Below, piece after piece: positions 12,001-22,496 of a stretch of 64,000 nt of DNA. The stretch is from contig JAEQBH010004558.1 in NCBI GenBank assembly GCA_016808115.1, positions 124,001 to 188,000 of the forward strand, in the 5' to 3' direction. Source of the stretch: Tetrastigma voinierianum (taxonomy: Eukaryota; Streptophyta; Magnoliopsida; Vitales; Vitaceae). Position numbers and translations under genes: made by a program. A model generated the notes under the pieces. It searched no databases, was not told the DNA's origin, and saw nothing but the letters and a program-made list of their open reading frames with translations. How positions within the stretch are numbered: the first letter of the stretch is position 1; each line of letters opens with the position of its first letter.

Positions 12001-12514
12001 GTCGCGACAGGAATCACAACATTTGCAGGTTGAGAAGGAAGCGGAATTTAAAGGGTTGATCTTCGCGACATGGGAGTGAAGTCGCGACATCGAGCGACCC
12101 AGTGCAACTACCGGTATGAGGTGATCTTAGCGACGTGAAATTGATGTCGCGACACTAGAAGGCGCATTCCGGCGGTTTGTGTCAACAGATGGCGGGAGCG
12201 AGAAGACCGGGCGTGCGACGTTTATATTAACGGTGAGGACGGGTTCGAGACGAGATGATGTCTGACATGTGGGAGGACACTGTTCAATGGTGCGATACGG
12301 GAGCGATGTCGCGACGCAGGTAATGGTCGCGACATCGCGGTGGCTGATTGAAGCGCATAAGACGTGATGTAATGTCGCGACACGAGACGCGATGTCGCGA
12401 CATCAGGAGTAACCAACTAAAACAAGAAGAGCGCGGTAAACGGCCTCATAAGGCGACAAGCAATGCTGATGACTTAAAGAGAATTTGTATGACAAAGAAA
12501 ACCGAGGTCGCGAC
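12001..12514 (+). repeat. Array of the palindrome TGTCGCGACA in the RE-C LTR
   Basis: Exact GTCGCGAC cores at 12001, 12081, 12146, 12308, 12326, 12374, 12394 and 12507, plus TTCGCGAC near 12062. The longest is a 14-bp perfect palindrome GATGTCGCGACATC at 12391-12404. Spacing is irregular (18-160 bases). The array ends about 70 bases before the TATA box. Confidence 0.8.
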
Positions 12515-12585
12515 ATGAGCAGTAACTTAGGCTGGTTTTTTATCCCACAATGAGGGCACACATTGGGATTAGGGCCCCGAAAACC

Positions 12586-12593
12586 TATAAATA
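12586..12593 (+). promoter_or_regulatory. TATA box of the RE-C LTR
   Basis: TATAAATA in the context AAACCTATAAATAGGG, a near-consensus plant TATA box, with a transcription start expected near 12620 and the CTTTT tract just downstream. Confidence 0.7.
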
Positions 12594-12670
12594 GGGAAGC
12601 TACCGGATTGAAACATGAAGTCGCGGCATCGGAGGAGGAGATCTGGGTGGCCCTAGACTCACTTTATTTT

Positions 12671-12715
12671 CTTTTCTTTTCTTTTCTTTTCTTTTCTTTT
12701 CTTTTCTTTTCTTTT
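12671..12715 (+). repeat. (CTTTT)9 microsatellite in the RE-C LTR
   Basis: Nine perfect CTTTT units. A shorter, impure AAAAG tract lies at the equivalent place in the minus-strand RE-G LTR (about 53293-53324), so the tract is an old part of the LTR leader. Confidence 0.9.
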
Positions 12716-14043
12716 TGTTTCTCTCAGTTTCCGTCGTTTTTCTGGAGCAGACTGTTTTTGCTCGTTTATTTTATTTTGTTTTACTTTTCTTGGATGCGAA
12801 TGTTGTTGAGCGGCGAGATAAATCAATTTCTTTTCAAATTACTCTCTGGAGCGTATGGAATTTAGGACAAATTCTGGAGATTGATTTTTTCCCGATTTCT
12901 ATTCAAGATCAATTCTATTGATCGATGGAATCTTTGTATGGTATAATTCGGTAATTGGGGAAATGGCCATTGAAAACGTTGTAGTTAGAATTGGTCTTTC
13001 CTGTAGAAATTTCCAGCAGCTTGTTCATTTCGGTTTATTGATTTACTTCAGATTATGGGTTTAGCGAATTGGATCTGAATATCAGTTTATTATACCCGTT
13101 AAGAGTTGCGACCATTGCGATTTCAAGGGAAGTCCTCACACGAGTGACACGGGGAGGGAACAATCTTACGAGTATTGGGCATTTTCTTTGGTATGCTAAC
13201 TGCTGATGGGATCCTGCGAGCTTTGTAAGTTCAATTAGATAAATCCTCTTCTCACTTGAAGTCAAGAACGAGTTGAATGACTTATTTGATTAAACAAGCA
13301 AGGAGTTCACCTCAATTCAAATAGTGAGGATGATCCCGTGTTAGCTGAGATATAATCAAGGAAAGGGTGATCTATTTTAATTTAGAGGATGAGTAATCTG
13401 GAAGTTGTATATCCTTGCTTGACCGTTAACATGGGAGCTAAGGTTTACAGTCCATAAAATGGAATTTATGAAGTATTGAAAGAAAAATACCCCAGTTAGG
13501 GGAAGTTCTTGTTAAAAGTAGTTATCATAGATTTCCTGTAATTAAAGAGAATCAGGAAGAATGAGGTAATGAAATGTGGAGTGTGGAGAGATCAGTTGCA
13601 CTACTGATTGCTGCAGCAGACTGATTTTAAACTTGGGAATGTCGAAATTTATTCAGCATTATCTCTGAATTGATTGTTCCATTATATTTACATTTTATAT
13701 TAAATATTTCTTTCGGGATAACTATTGACGTCGGTTTTTCTTTTCTTAGGAATTAGCTTTAATTTGCTCTTACATTTTAGTTTAGTTAATTGTTATTTTC
13801 ATTGCATCAGTTTATTTTTCCAGCTTCCCAGCTGAATATCCTTATCATTTGATTGTCCAAATAGTATGAAATTTGAGTAGTCCGGGTAGTCGATTTAAAA
13901 ATTCTTGAGATCTCTGTGGGATCGATATCTGGACTTAAATCCATTTTATTACTTGTCGGCCTGTGCATGAGTCCAGAATAGGAGACAATTTTCGAAATGT
14001 TTCACTCTAGGAGATTTTTTTGATTTGAAAAGTATAATATTGA

Positions 14044-14251
14044 CAAGTTTTTATAATGCTGCACAGGATTGAAATTAATGGTCCTTAGGTGAAAGTGTTA
14101 TAACTTGTATATGTTATTCTTGGTCACACAACAAGTTTTATGGTTTGATGCCTGGGATTAGATAATAGTCCTTGGGTGACAATATCATAATTTTTAGTTG
14201 AAAAGTGTTCTTGGTCAGATCCAACAAGTTTTATGGCGCCGTTGCCGGGGA
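14044..14251 (+). repeat. Tandem PBS-like units at the RE-C LTR end
   Basis: Three units begin CAAGTTTT at 14044, 14132 and 14225 (periods 88 and 93). Each runs into a PBS-like core: TAATGCTGCACAGGA, TGGTTTGATGCCTGGGA, and the true PBS TGGCGCCGTTGCCGGGGA. Each of the first two ends in TTCTTGGTCA or TTCTTGGTCAGATC. The first two units lie inside the LTR. Confidence 0.75.
14234..14251 (+). other. Primer-binding site of RE-C (tRNA-Asp)
   Basis: TGGCGCCGTTGCCGGGGA is an exact complement of the 3' end of plant tRNA-Asp(GTC) including CCA. It is the usual Athila PBS and lies seven bases after the LTR. Confidence 0.95.
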
Positions 14252-14454
14252 TCGAAAGAATTTTAGTTTAATCAATATTCGTACAAAAGAAGGAAATACT
14301 AATTTGGACACATAAAAGAAAAAAAAAATCAAAAATAGCTTTTCAAGCAGTGACTAATTTTAGTCACTGACCTATAACAAACCATATTGAAAATGGTGTT
14401 GACCGATTAAATCTATTAATGTTCATGTGTTTTGTTTTCGAGGAGCAAGTTTAA

Positions 14455-15836
14455 ATGCATAGGAAGCAGTCATGATCGATTCCGAGGCGAATGCAGAATT
14501 AGAAAACACTTGGCTTTAGGAGAGATAAAGAAGGCAGAAAACTCCACCATGGATGAAAGGCCGAGAGCAGAATGCGACATAGACGATCGAGAAGACCTCC
14601 GGTGCGAACCTGATGGAGAGACTTACGGAGACCAATTATTCAGGACGAATACTCTGCGATCAGACAGCCTGCAGTTGAGGCAAATAACTTTGAATTGAAG
14701 CCGGCACTAATCACTATGGTCCAACAGCATCAGTTTACTGGCCATCCCACTGAGGATCCAAATTAGCATCTGGGGAGATTTCTCAGAATGGCTGTCTGAT
14801 GGCTAAGCGAATGGAACCAGTCGTTAAATGCATACATTTACATTTTTGTCTAAGGGATCTGGCTACGTGAGTGCAGTCTTTGCCATATGGATCTGTTGAC
14901 AGTTGGGATGAGCTAGTAGAGACCTACTTGTGCAGATTCTTCCCACAGTCACTCACCTCTGAGAGAAGGAGAGAGATCATAGTATTTCAGCAGGGAGAAG
15001 ATGAAAGTCTCTACGTGGCTTGGGAGAGGTTTAAGCGGTTGCTGAAAAGATGTCCAATGCATGGGATAGACTTGAAGACTCAGATGGATATTGTATATCA
15101 TGCCTTGAATGATATATCCAAAGGGATCATTGATGCTTCATCTTGGGCATTCAAGCGTAAGTCTTGAGGAAGCGAGGATCGATCGGGACTGGCCCGAATG
15201 CGATGTAAGCTCATACGAGTTTTCAAGAGAGCTGCAGAGGAAAGGGATTACGGAGTGAGCAAAATAGTGACCATGGAGGCTAAGTTAGGCAGCCATTATG
15301 CAGAATGGATAAAGCGAGGAAAGAAGACATACCTTTGCTCATGAGATAGGAGGCGGTCGAAAGGAAATATTGAAGGGAATCTTGTCGATGAGTGGATGAA
15401 CAATTATGAGGCTGAAGAGGTGGAAATATTTGGGTGGCCGAGAAACTACCATTTCAAACCCAATCCCAACCTACCAACACATTATCACCCGCCCTTCCAG
15501 GAATCCACGAGAATCTATCATTATGGTGGAGGGGCTTAGCGGAGCCCGAGGCGATCCTGGGGGCTTCTCACGGGGTTTATCAACGACCACGAGATTCCAC
15601 GGCGGCGACAAGGAGATTGAGCACGAAGCGAATACGAGGGGTCGGAGGAGGGCCTTGTCTTTTGAAGAACAAATGCTTCAGTTCATGGGGGATAATAAGA
15701 AGTTGTTGAACCTCCATGAACAGAAATTCGCTGAATTGGGAGCGACTGCTACCAATTTTCAAGTTTTTCAGAACACCACTAATGCAACCTTGAAGAACCT
15801 GGAGACTCAAGTAGGGGCGGGCGGCTAACAAAGCGG
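14455..15836 (+). pseudogene. RE-C gag, broken
   Basis: The start is the ATG at 14455, chosen because RE-G has the same start context at 63812. That frame carries FELKPALITMVQQHQF and GHPTEDPN followed by HLGRFLRMA, the N-terminal Athila gag signature. After a frameshift, the frame starting near 14871 gives VDSWDELVETYLCRFFPQS, YVAWERFKRLLKRCPMHGI and LNDISKGIIDA, the capsid core. The C-terminal part near 15650-15830 reads FEEQMLQFMGDNKKLLNL and ends LKNLETQVG. No zinc knuckle is evident. An early TGA (MHRKQS then stop) and several frameshifts leave no full protein. Confidence 0.85.
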
Positions 15837-16081
15837 AGAAAGGAAGATGCGCTGACGGCACGAAAAATCCACAAGGCGCATGGGTGGGTTGAGGAAAGTG
15901 GGAAAGAGTTAGGAAGAATGATAGAAAGAAATGACAGCAGCACGGAACAAGCAAGCCCAGAAAAAGAAGAGGACCTGGAAGGAAAGAAAGAAAGAGTGGA
16001 CCGGAAGGACATCCACGACTCTAGACCTGCAGTGCCATTTCCTACGGCGCACACGAGAAGTCCGAGATAGAAGAAGCGAGT

Positions 16082-16830
16082 TTGAGGTTTCATAAAGACC
16101 TTTGGCTAGAGATCAGTATGCCCTTTACTGAAGTAGTGACTCAGATGCCACTCTATGCAAAATTTCTGAAGGACATATTAAGTAAGAAGAGAAAGATTGT
16201 AGGAGAAGGGATCGTGAATCTCACTGCTACTTGCAGTGCTTTGATGAAAAAGGAGCTACCAGAGAAGATGAAGGATCCAGGGAGTTTTACAATTCCCTGT
16301 ATGATAGAAGGAGTTGAAATTCAGAAGGCTCTCTGTGACTCAGGAGCTAGCATAAATTTGATGCCTCTCTCTGTTGCCAAACAATTAAGTTTGGGGGAGC
16401 TAATCCCCACTACTATCACTCTTCAGATGGCAGACAGATCGATGGTAAAACCTGAAGGAGTCTTGGAGGACGTTTTGGTTACTGTTGGGAAGTTTGTTTT
16501 CCCAGTGGACTTCATCATTCTGGATATGGAGGAAGATTCACAAGTACCTCTTCTGTTGGGAAGACCATTCATGTGTTTGCTGCGATTGATATGCAAAAAG
16601 GAGTCCTTACCTTGCGGGTTGGAAATGAAGCTGCTGCTTTCGATTTGATCAAGGGTATGCAGAATATAGACATAGACAAGGAAAGTTGCAATGTAGTTGA
16701 TGATGTCTATGTCCTCCAATCTGATGTTCACAATGATTGTAATGATCAAAATTTTATTAATGAAAAAGAGATGAATTTCCAGTATATCGAAGATGATTAC
16801 CACAGGTGTCCATCACAGTTTTCATTATAG
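16082..16830 (+). pseudogene. RE-C aspartic protease region of pol
   Basis: A 188-codon open frame from 16082. The pre-protease block MPLYAKFLKDILSKKRK is at residues 22-38. The catalytic CDSGASINLMP has Asp-Ser-Gly at residues 86-88 (codons from 16337). The hydrophobic VPLLLGRPF block that ends retropepsins follows near residue 160. A +1 shift near 16570 continues into DMQKGVLTLRVGNEA in another frame. The protein would cleave Gag-Pol. The active-site triad looks intact; the frame break just after LLGRPF is what inactivates it. The antisense ORF at 16423-16803 is a shadow. Confidence 0.88.
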
Positions 16831-16975
16831 GCGTGTGGGCATGATCTTCAGCGAGGATGAGCAAGAGGAAACCAGCCAAAGGAGGATTCAGCAGAGCCGG
16901 TGAAGAAGGGTTAATGTTGAAGGCGCCCAGAGTCATGCGAAGTATGTTTATTTAGAACCACCTCAGAGAAAACCA

Positions 16976-17645
16976 GTGATAATCTCTTCGAGACTGAGTG
17001 ATGAGGAGGAACAGAAATTGTTGCAGATCTTGAAGAAGCATAAGGAGTCTATGGCTTGGTCCATTGAAGAATTGAAGGGTATTAGTCCATCCATTTGCAT
17101 GCACAAAATTATAGCGGAGAACTTCAAGACCAAACGTAGAACATCAAAGGGGCTGAATCAGTAATGAAGGAAGTAGTCGAAGGAGGTACTGAGTGTTTGA
17201 ATCTTTGTTTCATCTATGCAATCTCATATAGTCTTGGGTGATCCGATCCATGTGGTTCCAGAAGTGGATTCTTGTGATCATAATGAGAAAAATGAATTGA
17301 TTCCAACAAGAACAGTGACCGGTTGGAGGGTATGCATTGATTACAGGAAGTTGAACACAGCCACAAGAAAGGATCATTTCCCCTTGCCCTTCATTGATCA
17401 GATGTTGGATAGATTGGCAGGACACCCTCATTTTTGTTTCTTGGATGGATGTGGACCACAATCGATTGCTATTGCACCGAAGATCGAAGAAACCACATTC
17501 ACATGTCCACACATGGCACCTTTGCTTTGGAAGAATTCCATTTGGGTTATGCGTGCTCATTACATTCGAGTGTATGATGTCAATATTCTCAGACTTGGTG
17601 GAAGAAGTTATGGAAATCTTCATGGATGATTTCCACTTTGTATGA
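16976..17645 (+). pseudogene. RE-C reverse transcriptase, broken
   Basis: It opens with the pre-RT block LSDEEEQKLLQILKKHKESM. It then has HKII, NELIPTRTVTGWRVCIDYRK (about 17290-17350), DHFPLPFIDQMLDRLAGHP and CFLDG, the first catalytic Asp region. Frameshifts follow. The segment TTFTCP is seen near 17490, and in a second frame SDLVEEVMEIFMDDF ends with the FMDD catalytic box at about 17618-17632. The RT copies the RNA genome primed by tRNA-Asp. FMDDF with VEEVMEI is the Athila form of the YXDD box. The antisense ORF at 17210 is a shadow. Confidence 0.88.
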
Positions 17646-17780
17646 GTCCAGTTTGATCATTACCAATAAGAAAAATGGGGCTTGGTACTTCAAAGATGCG
17701 AGACAAACGGCTAGCCTTGAATTGGGAAAAATGCCATTTGTAGTAGAGAAGGCATTGTTCTTGGGAATAAGATTTTACGC

Positions 17781-18456
17781 ATGGGACTTGGGGTGAGCCC
17801 GATCGAGGTGTCGAATTATCAAAACTCTTGCACCTACCACGTGAAGGTAAGAAGCTTCTTGGGCATCATAGGATTTTATCGGAGAGATTCATCGAGACTT
17901 TTCAAAAATAGCCGAACCACTATGCGGGTCTTTGAAGGATCTGAATTCAATTTTGATGACTCCTGCAGGGTTGCTTTTGAAGAAATCAAGATCAAATTAG
18001 TTCAAGCACCTATAAGCTAAGCTGCAGTTAGGATCGGGGATTTGAAATAATGTGTGATGCAGTGATTTTACGATAGGAGTTGCTCTTGGCGAAGAAAGGA
18101 AAATATTCGGGATCATATACTATCTTGTAAGAGACCTTCAATGAGGCCTGAAAATTACTCAACAACGAGAAAAGGAAATGCTGCGATAGTTTTTGCTGTG
18201 AAAATTCGGGCAATACATTCTAGGATCATGTTGTAATTCATGCGATCATCACGGCCCGATCAAATTCTTGATGTCCAAGAAAGAAGCTAAGCCAAGATTG
18301 ATAAGGTGGGTATTGCTACTACAAGAGTTTGACTTGGAGATTAAGGATAAAAAGGGGTGTGACAATGTGATAGCTGATCACTTGTCAAGAGTAGAAAGAA
18401 GCACAGAAGAAGAAGAGAAACCTGTGAGAGAATTTCGAGATGAGCAAGCTGTTTAG
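17781..18456 (+). pseudogene. RE-C RNase H domain, broken
   Basis: The connection region reads VRSFLGIIGFYRR (near 17850) and FDDSCRVAFEEIKIKLVQAP. The RNase H start FEIMCDA lies near 18045. The domain closes with LIRWVLLLQEFDLEIKDKKG and NVIADHLSRVERS (18300-18400), the conserved link to integrase. There are several frameshifts in 18030-18270. The role is removal of the RNA template during cDNA synthesis. Confidence 0.85.
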
Positions 18457-19473
18457 AGTTTCCTCTCAACTCCCATGGTACGCTGATATTGTGAATTACT
18501 TAGCACGTAGGGTAGTTCCTTCAAATTCACCTCTCGCGAGGAAGAGAAAACTGAATGACCTTGGGGTGTATATTTGGGATGATCCACTTTTATTTAAGAG
18601 AGGTGCTGATATGATCTTGAGAAGATGTGTGCCAGAAAATGAACAAGGAAAAATTCTAGATGAATGCCATGCATCACCTTATGGAGGGCACTTTTCAGGA
18701 GAAAGAACAGCTCACAAGATACTCCAATCGGGATTTTATTGGCCCACTCTTTTCAGAGATTGTGCTGAATGGGTTAAAATATGTGATAGATGCCAAAAGA
18801 TTGGAAATATCGACGAAATGAAATGCCCCTAAAATTATAATGGTGGGTACAAATCTTCGATGTATTGAGATAGATTTCATGGGACCATTCCCACCATGTT
18901 GAAGACACATGCATCTTGCTAGCAGGTTGATTATGTTCCAAATGGGTGGAAGCGTGCTTGTTCTATAAATGATGCTATCTGATTTGTGACTTTCTTGCAA
19001 GAATATCTTAAGCGGTTGGAACACCGGGACTATCATTAGTGATGGGAAGCCATTTTGCAAACATAATTTTGCGAAACTTCATGGCGGGTATGGGATCAAA
19101 CATGTAATGAGTCTAACACCATCCCAAGCGAATGGACCAGCGAAATTTCCAACGAGGAGATTAAAGAATACTTGAAAGAATTTGTGAGCTCAGAAGGAAA
19201 TTTAGTCTTCCAAGCTTGATGATGCCTTTGTGGGCTTACGGGCTGACGCCACAAAACTCCGTTGGAATGTCCCACATCTGAATTGTTTTTCGACAAGCGG
19301 AAGTGTGCCCTGCGGAGACAGAATACAAGGCAATGTGGGCCATCAGAAGTTGAACTTGTTTCAAAAGCGCAAAGGAAGAAATTTGCTCAAGCATGCGAGA
19401 TTGGAAGAGGTGTTGAAATGAAGCCTATGATAGTGCTTCTGATCTACAAGGATAAGACAGAAAATGCTTTGTG
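18440..19473 (+). pseudogene. RE-C integrase, N-terminus intact, core broken
   Basis: A 130-codon open frame from 18440 carries LPWYADIVNYLA and YIWDDPLLFKRGADMILRRC. It then has the zinc-binding HHCC region, with CHASPYGGHFSG for the histidines and ICDRCQKIGN for the cysteines, and GFYWPTLFRDC between them. The catalytic core after 18835 is in pieces: DRFHGT, VTFLQEYLKRLE, then WDQTCNES and ISNEEIKEYLKEFVSSEGNL. The last block, EMKPMIVLLIYKDKTENAL, ends at 19473. The enzyme inserts cDNA into the host genome. No chromodomain is seen, as expected for Athila. Confidence 0.85.
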
Positions 19474-20503
19474 ATCGAAGGATCCTAAAGAAAGAATTGA
19501 GGCGGAAAAGTTCTCTTGTTTAATTCTAGACTAAATTGTTTCGGGAAGCTAAAATCAGTGGGTTGGACCTTACAGTGGTGTCCAAGCAATACATTTGGAA
19601 ACGGTGACATTAAGGCGAATCTTGGAGAAGAATTGAGTCGATGAATGAAAATTGAAACATCTAAGCAGAGAGGGAAAATTGGAAGAGCTCCAGCAGGATA
19701 TCTAAAGATCAACTACAAGTCCAGCTAAGGACTCAAAACGGAGCAGATGATGGGAGGCAACCCATAAGAATTTGAATTCCTAATTTTAGCACGAATTTTA
19801 GTTCGTATTTTTGATTTATTTGCAATTAAAATAGGATTTAATTTCTGTTCAAACCATTTTTGACAATATTGCAGAATGCTCTTACAAACATGAGAGGAAA
19901 AGTGGGAAGAGCAACTAATGGATAACTTCAGCAACTCACAGGAAGGAATTCAGGAAAAAGGGAAGCATTCTTTTCCCTATTTGCATTCTATGAAAAAGTG
20001 AATTGAATTCATGTATGAATTGTTGTGTGAAAATTATTGATGTGGTGCTGAAGATGTTAGAGTAGCTAAGGAAGGAAAAACTCCTTGCACCTTGAGTTTA
20101 AAGATGAAGTCGCGACAAAAGAACTTCTTCCAAAAGGAAGTTGTCGTGACATCTTAACACTCAGCTGAAATACTTGGTGTTACAACCAAGGGATGGCTTG
20201 TCCACTAGATTACGAGAATATCAGCGACAGAATGTTGTATGAGCGTTCTGAAAGAACCTTGCCGAGTTGGAGATTTTAAGTTTCTTAGTAATGATAAATG
20301 ACATCTTGTTTCAACTTGGCATTAAAGTCACGACATGCGGAATTTAATGAACTAATCATTGAATATAAATTACGATGGAATTTACCTTGATTGAAGAACT
20401 TCTTAGCTTCAATTTGAATCTCTGATTCGTCCTCTCGTCCCTACGATTCGAAGTTCCCTGAAGGCCCTAGTTCCCAATCTCTTCCAAATTCCTTTCTTCT
20501 CAA
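19474..20503 (+). other. RE-C spacer between integrase and post-pol ORF, with GTCGCGAC motif
   Basis: About 1 kb with no credible ORF. It has GTCGCGAC at 20109-20116, GTCGTGAC near 20143 and GTCACGAC near 20326. The equivalent spacers in RE-G and RE-H carry the same motif. Candidate site for an internal promoter or splice acceptor for the downstream ORF. Confidence 0.5.
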
Positions 20504-22496
20504 ATGGTAGAACCCTCGGGCTAGCACCCACAAGCAAGAGGAAGTCGGGGGGAAGAGAGCGTCTGACCCCGGAAGAGAGAATCGACGGGAAGAAGCATTT
20601 GGAGGAATGCGAGTAGAGCACCGAGAGATGCCAGCAGTTCCACGAGGAAAGAGCGGCAAGAGACAGGGAAAGGAAGCGAGAAGAAGAGGTCGATGAGGAC
20701 CACCTACTGTGTCAGAGGAGGCTCACTCGAACATGAGGAAGTATTATGCTAACAAAGGGGTTATTAGTGAAGAGATTCAAAACCCCTATCACTCCTTTGA
20801 GAATTGATTGAAAAAAGAGAGTTGGGAACCCTCTCTGCGCTGTCGAAGCGAGGATATCACGGCGATAGTGAGAGTTCTACTCTAATCTGGTGAGCGGGAA
20901 GGATGTCCCCAGTCTATGTCGGAGAGTGTGGGTGTTGCCTTGTGGGCCTTGAGAAGCCATCGACGAGTGTATGGGATGGCGGGACTCGACATGGTCGAGA
21001 ATTAGCTCTAGAAAACCCGGTTGAAGAAGATTTGGAGAAACTCGATGGGAAGGCTGGTGAGCGAAAGGAGGGATCCACTTTGAACGGGGAGCCTCATTGA
21101 GGAGGCTAAGGTATGGTTTTATTTCCTAGCCTGCATTTTGGTTCCAGCCAGGCACTGACCTGGAGTAAAGAGCGAGAAGGCTGTGATGTTATACGCCATC
21201 CTAAAGGGGTATAAGATCAACATTGGGGCAATCATAGAGAATTCGATCATGAGGTACCACGAAGGAAACAAAAGAGGATTAATCCCTCACCCAGCAACAG
21301 TAACAATCTTATGCTTGAAGGCTGGAGTAAAGGGAGATTGGGGAACAGAAGAAGAAGTTCCTTTGGCATCTCCGCTCTTACTGACATGAGTAACCAAGGG
21401 ACCTCGAAATCAGAAGAAGAAGAGTGTTGATTAAAGCGGAGAAGAGCCCCCCATTTGCCCGGACGGAAAGGGAGAACCAGAGAAAGAATCCTATGGGAGC
21501 AAACACCTTCTGGCGTGATGAAGAGCGGGATGAAGGAAGTCCCATGGACTGCCTTCCTTTAAGTTCTCCCGAGACGAGAGCGAGACGTTCGGAGAGAGCG
21601 GGGGGGAGAGAAGCTAGAGGGCGAATGAGAATCAGGCAATCATGGAATTGCTCCTCTCCATACAAAGAAAGATGGAAGAAAGAGAGCAACGGTTGAATAT
21701 TCAACAGCAGTTTCGAGATAACACGTACGAAGTTGAGTTAAAAAGAAGAGATCGGCCGAATGGGGATGGTGCGAAGAGAGGAAAAGTTTGAAACCGGGTG
21801 AAGAAAGACCAGGAAATTCAAGAAAGAGCTGCCCGAGAGAGAAAACGAGGGTTTGAGGCGAGTGCAGAAGAGAGGGAGCGGGAGTGAGGAAGAGCGAAAG
21901 AAGGAAGAACAGATGAAAGGGTTACTTAAGCAACAAGGGGAAGATTTCAAAAAGGAAATGAAAGAGAGAGATCGCGATCTAATGCAGGAACTCAAGCTGA
22001 GTCATGAAGCTTTTTATAACAATCAGTTTGAACGCGATTCGCAACTCTTAACTCTCATCAAGGAGAAAGAAAACGGACGGGATACGGATGGGGAGAGCTT
22101 GACTCAATGGAATCAAAGGTGTATGCAAAGTTCTACAAAAGGAATTCGAGAAGAAGCTGGATGACAGGGACAAGAATCAAAGGGAGATGGACGCTTACAG
22201 ACAGGTAGAATGGTTGGAAAATTTAGATCTTATCAACAATAATCTCTCGAAATTTCTGGAAGTGATGACAGAGATGGAGTTCAAAATGAATAACCTGGGG
22301 AAGAGACAAGATCAAGGCGAGATAGAAAGGTCGGCCTCCAACGAATCTTCATTGAAGAGCAATGAGAAGGAAGCGAAAAGAAAGAATGGGCGAAATTCCC
22401 TCCGTTTCGGACCATTTTGGATACCATTATTTTGGATCCTCGAGGAATGTCTACTCCAGCAAACAAAAGAAAAGAAAGAAATAGACCCAGTCCTTA
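20504..22496 (+). pseudogene. Transposase_32-like post-pol ORF, broken (RE-C copy)
   Basis: The likely start is the ATG at 20504 (MVEPS), matching MSEPT in RE-H and MAETR in RE-G. The conserved core is IVREFYSNLVSGKDV near 20870, AKVWFYFLA near 21105, then MLYAILKGYKINIGAIIENS (about 21186-21245). A proline-poor, charged part follows: QGTSK, NPMGANTF, and a coiled coil MKERDRDLMQELKLSHEAFY with NNQFERDSQLLTLIKEKE (about 21950-22070). The C-terminus reads WLENLDLINNNLSKFLEVM and LDPRGMSTPANKRK, stopping near 22496. It occupies the env position of Athila/Calypso elements, but no signal peptide or membrane segment is visible. Function unknown; frames are broken in at least four places. Confidence 0.78.

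Larger units (their letters stand above)
11727..14226 (+). repeat. RE-C 5' LTR
   Basis: 2500 bp from TGATGAGCTTAAAAGTCA to GATCCAACA. The left edge is set by homology with the RE-G LTR start just after its PPT, and the right edge by the PBS. In order it holds a GTCGCGAC palindrome array (12001-12514), a TATA box (12586-12593), a (CTTTT)9 tract (12671-12715), a transcribed part and two PBS-like tandem units (from 14044). The 100-aa ORF at 12563 is just the translated CTTTT tract. Confidence 0.9.

Noticed and set aside
12563..12865. A 100-codon ORF rich in Phe, Leu and Ser
   Set aside because: Product of the CTTTT microsatellite in the RE-C LTR. Looks like a membrane protein only because of its base composition.
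14234..14251. Possible tRNA-Asp gene
   Set aside because: Only the 18-base complement of the tRNA 3' end is present, in the PBS position. No cloverleaf.
15580..16093. Two minus ORFs of 124 and 104 codons
   Set aside because: Antisense of gag and of the gag-protease linker of RE-C, with no independent motif.
17210..17623. A 137-codon minus ORF
   Set aside because: Antisense shadow of the RE-C reverse transcriptase.
21378..21995. Minus ORFs of 108 and 85 codons
   Set aside because: Antisense of the charged, coiled-coil part of the post-pol ORF. Its purine-rich codons give Ser/Phe/Leu-rich shadows.
20504..22496. Calling the post-pol ORF an envelope gene
   Set aside because: Only the position fits. 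No signal peptide, fusion segment or membrane anchor can be seen, and the domain resembles Transposase_32.
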